NCBI GenBank assembly: GCA_025529335.1
Contig: JAMYHX010000349.1
Span: 1-46,044 of the forward strand
DNA length: 46,044 bases
From: Rhizopus sp. PT2906
Taxonomy: Eukaryota > Mucoromycota > Mucoromycetes > Mucorales > Rhizopodaceae
Direction: 5' to 3'
Part shown: in pieces, positions 44,501 to 46,044 of the stretch
Numbering within the stretch: the stretch's first letter is position 1
Layout of the letters: every line of letters starts with the position of its first letter
The notes under the pieces: generated by a model
What the model was told of the DNA's origin: nothing
What the model saw: the letters and a program-made list of their open reading frames with translations, nothing else
Database searches by the model: none
Position numbers and translations under genes: made by a program

Positions 44501-45234
44501 TTAGAATCCACCTTTTTAAAGTCGGTCAAGACTGACTTGATATTGTAAATCTCGCCTACTGCCATCTTCAACGTCTCAGTTGGTTGGACAGTACGGAGTA
44601 ATGCCAATATGCGATATTCATGATCCGTCAAAATGATGTTACCCTATAATAAACCTGTTATTAACTACTCTTATAATCCCTTTGTTTTTGAAACATACAG
44701 AAGCGTAAAATTCACAAATGATGTGATATCCTAGACTCTTTTCACCACCAGCAAATTCAAAATCGACAATACGATCCACACCAAGTTGTCGTACATTGGT
44801 CAACCTACGAGTACGGAGGCATTTACGAAGCTTCAAAAGACTGTTTAATACAATCCAATACAATATCCCATGTTTAAATATTTACCTTTGCACAAAAAGG
44901 TGATGGCATGTCAGATTTCTCTCGACTAAACTGTGTTGTATGAATACGAGTACCTGACTCGACTAAAACGAGTTCCTTATCGTCAGGCTAAGAAAAAAAA
45001 GTATAAGTTAGCTTTCAATATTTATCACCGGTATATTCCCTTAGCATACCTTGGCAAACTTGAATAAGAACGTTTTGGCATTCACGTCATATACATTTTG
45101 TAAACGGATACCAATCAGCCTTTTCCCCGAATTAGCTGTCAGTTTTCTCTCTCTCTCTCTTTAACTCTAGTTTACCTTTCTCTAAGGTTCATAACTGTTG
45201 AACGGACGTCTAAAGCATTGAAACGTTGCTTCAT
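41504..45234 (-). CDS. RQC2: Ribosome quality control protein Rqc2/Tae2 (NEMF)
   Basis: Eleven exons: complement(join(41504..41679, 41737..41887, 41944..42713, 42768..43615, 43666..44091, 44143..44380, 44430..44643, 44699..44830, 44886..44987, 45050..45119, 45176..45234)), 940 aa. Rqc2 binds stalled 60S subunits with peptidyl-tRNA, recruits Ltn1 and directs C-terminal Ala/Thr tailing. The NFACT-N domain begins MKQRFNALDVR; D9 and the D96-R97 pair (QLGVDRIVDF) match residues needed for tailing in yeast. A coiled coil follows (LKTRKQEEAALKKLEAVKQE and on), then NFACT-R (WFISTEGYLVIAGRDMQQNE, YVHADLHGAASVVVKN), an acidic then Gln/Lys-rich linker, and NFACT-C (HFAIPVCAPYPAIQKYKYKVKL, KVKVSAPNL). 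All phases fit, and introns are 46-57 bp apart from slightly longer ones near the 5' end (up to 62 bp). Confidence 0.95.
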
Positions 45235-46044
45235 TTTTTTTGGTTCAGTTCAAGAGTAAAAAAAAAAGGGTATATGCAAAAGCTTCCTTCAACACTTTTA
45301 CAATTTATATGGCGATATCAACAGTCACAAGCGCTGTGCCATGAGTTGCCATTATACCGCAGCAGTTCGGTATACGCAGCAGATAATAACACTAGGCAGC
45401 TGCGTTAGTTATAGATTATACAGACAGTTGCTATAGAAGAGCAACTGTTCTACATCGAGTGATGATACTTGATTAAAAATAGAAGATAGAATGTAGTTTA
45501 GATATGTTGCATAAAAGAAAGTTATCAGTGTAACTTGTATTCTATTATAAGATCAAGGATATCATGATTCGATAAACAAATTCACAATGCTATGTAAAGA
45601 GCGCATTTCTTCCCAACAATGATACGTCAACAGGATATAAAGTAAACTTTATTAATAAGCAACAGACGCGTTCTTCGTATCTATAAACTTGCCACCAGCT
45701 ATACATGTCTGATAAATGTAAAATTATACCTATAACAAACTGGTAATGTTCATTACGAAGCTATTATGCTTTTGAAGTACAATAGTCAACTATTAGAGCA
45801 ACCATCTTACAATAATATATCTCAAACTAATAATCACTTGTCTGATATTTAAATCAAATGAATTTATAATATAGCAACATATCATTAGGGACATACAATA
45901 AGAGTAGTCCTCAAGTGCTGTTGTTTTTTTGTAGATAGAGAAGCAACAGAGAGAGAGAGAGAGAGAGAAGGTCAGTAAAATAACAGCGCCACATGCACGT
46001 GACTTGAAAATTTTTTGCTGAAATAAAACGAAAAAAAAAAATTA
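45235..46044. other. Upstream region of RQC2, no further gene seen
   Basis: The last 810 bp are AT-rich. A (GA) microsatellite lies at about 45949-45968. CACGTG at about 45997 is an E-box-like palindrome. No coding region or RNA gene is recognised before the window ends. Confidence 0.4.

Overview
This window is nuclear DNA from a filamentous fungus, most likely an early-diverging one of the Mucoromycota/Mucorales type. The evidence is short GT-AG introns of about 47-65 bp in nearly every gene, AT-rich spacers, CT-rich tracts just upstream of several start codons, a fungal Tgl-type lipase, a fungal Hal4/Npr1-like kinase, and relics of Helitron, Fanzor-like and Tc1-like elements. Gene order shows no operons. 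The genes are mostly housekeeping, and every exon structure below was worked out by hand from splice signals, frame continuity and family motifs.

Left part (1-12.6 kb): the 3' end of the RNase P/MRP subunit Rpp30, a small acidic protein of unknown function, the DEAD-box ribosome-biogenesis helicase Dbp10, a broken secreted LysM protein gene, a perilipin-like lipid-droplet protein tail-to-tail with COX20, a four-finger C2H2 protein, and a Kelch-BTB protein with a long polyglutamine tract. Middle part (12.6-17.2 kb): a repeat- and transposon-rich island holding a frameshifted N-terminal piece of a Helitron protein and, 307 bp further on, the C-terminal nuclease piece of a TnpB/Fanzor-like protein.

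Next (17.2-27.2 kb): ALG6 glucosyltransferase, mitochondrial-type beta-ketoacyl-ACP synthase tail-to-tail (9 bp apart) with a NIPSNAP-family protein, a patatin-like triacylglycerol lipase sharing a divergent promoter with NIPSNAP, and an ankyrin-repeat protein. After a 1.7-kb spacer with repeat-like sequence come a CAMK-type kinase, a UCH37/UCHL5-like protein whose catalytic cysteine position is tyrosine, and a Hal4-like kinase. The last part (35.6-46 kb) has a repeat-bearing spacer, mitochondrial aconitase, a Tc1/mariner relic, and the ribosome quality control factor Rqc2/NEMF.

Several genes touch lipid and mitochondrial metabolism (perilipin, triacylglycerol lipase, ketoacyl-ACP synthase, COX20, NIPSNAP, aconitase), but they are interspersed with unrelated genes and I see no evidence of a dedicated cluster. 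The observations most worth following are the apparent pseudo-deubiquitinase, the Helitron/Fanzor relic pair, the decayed LysM gene and the two extremely tight convergent gene pairs.
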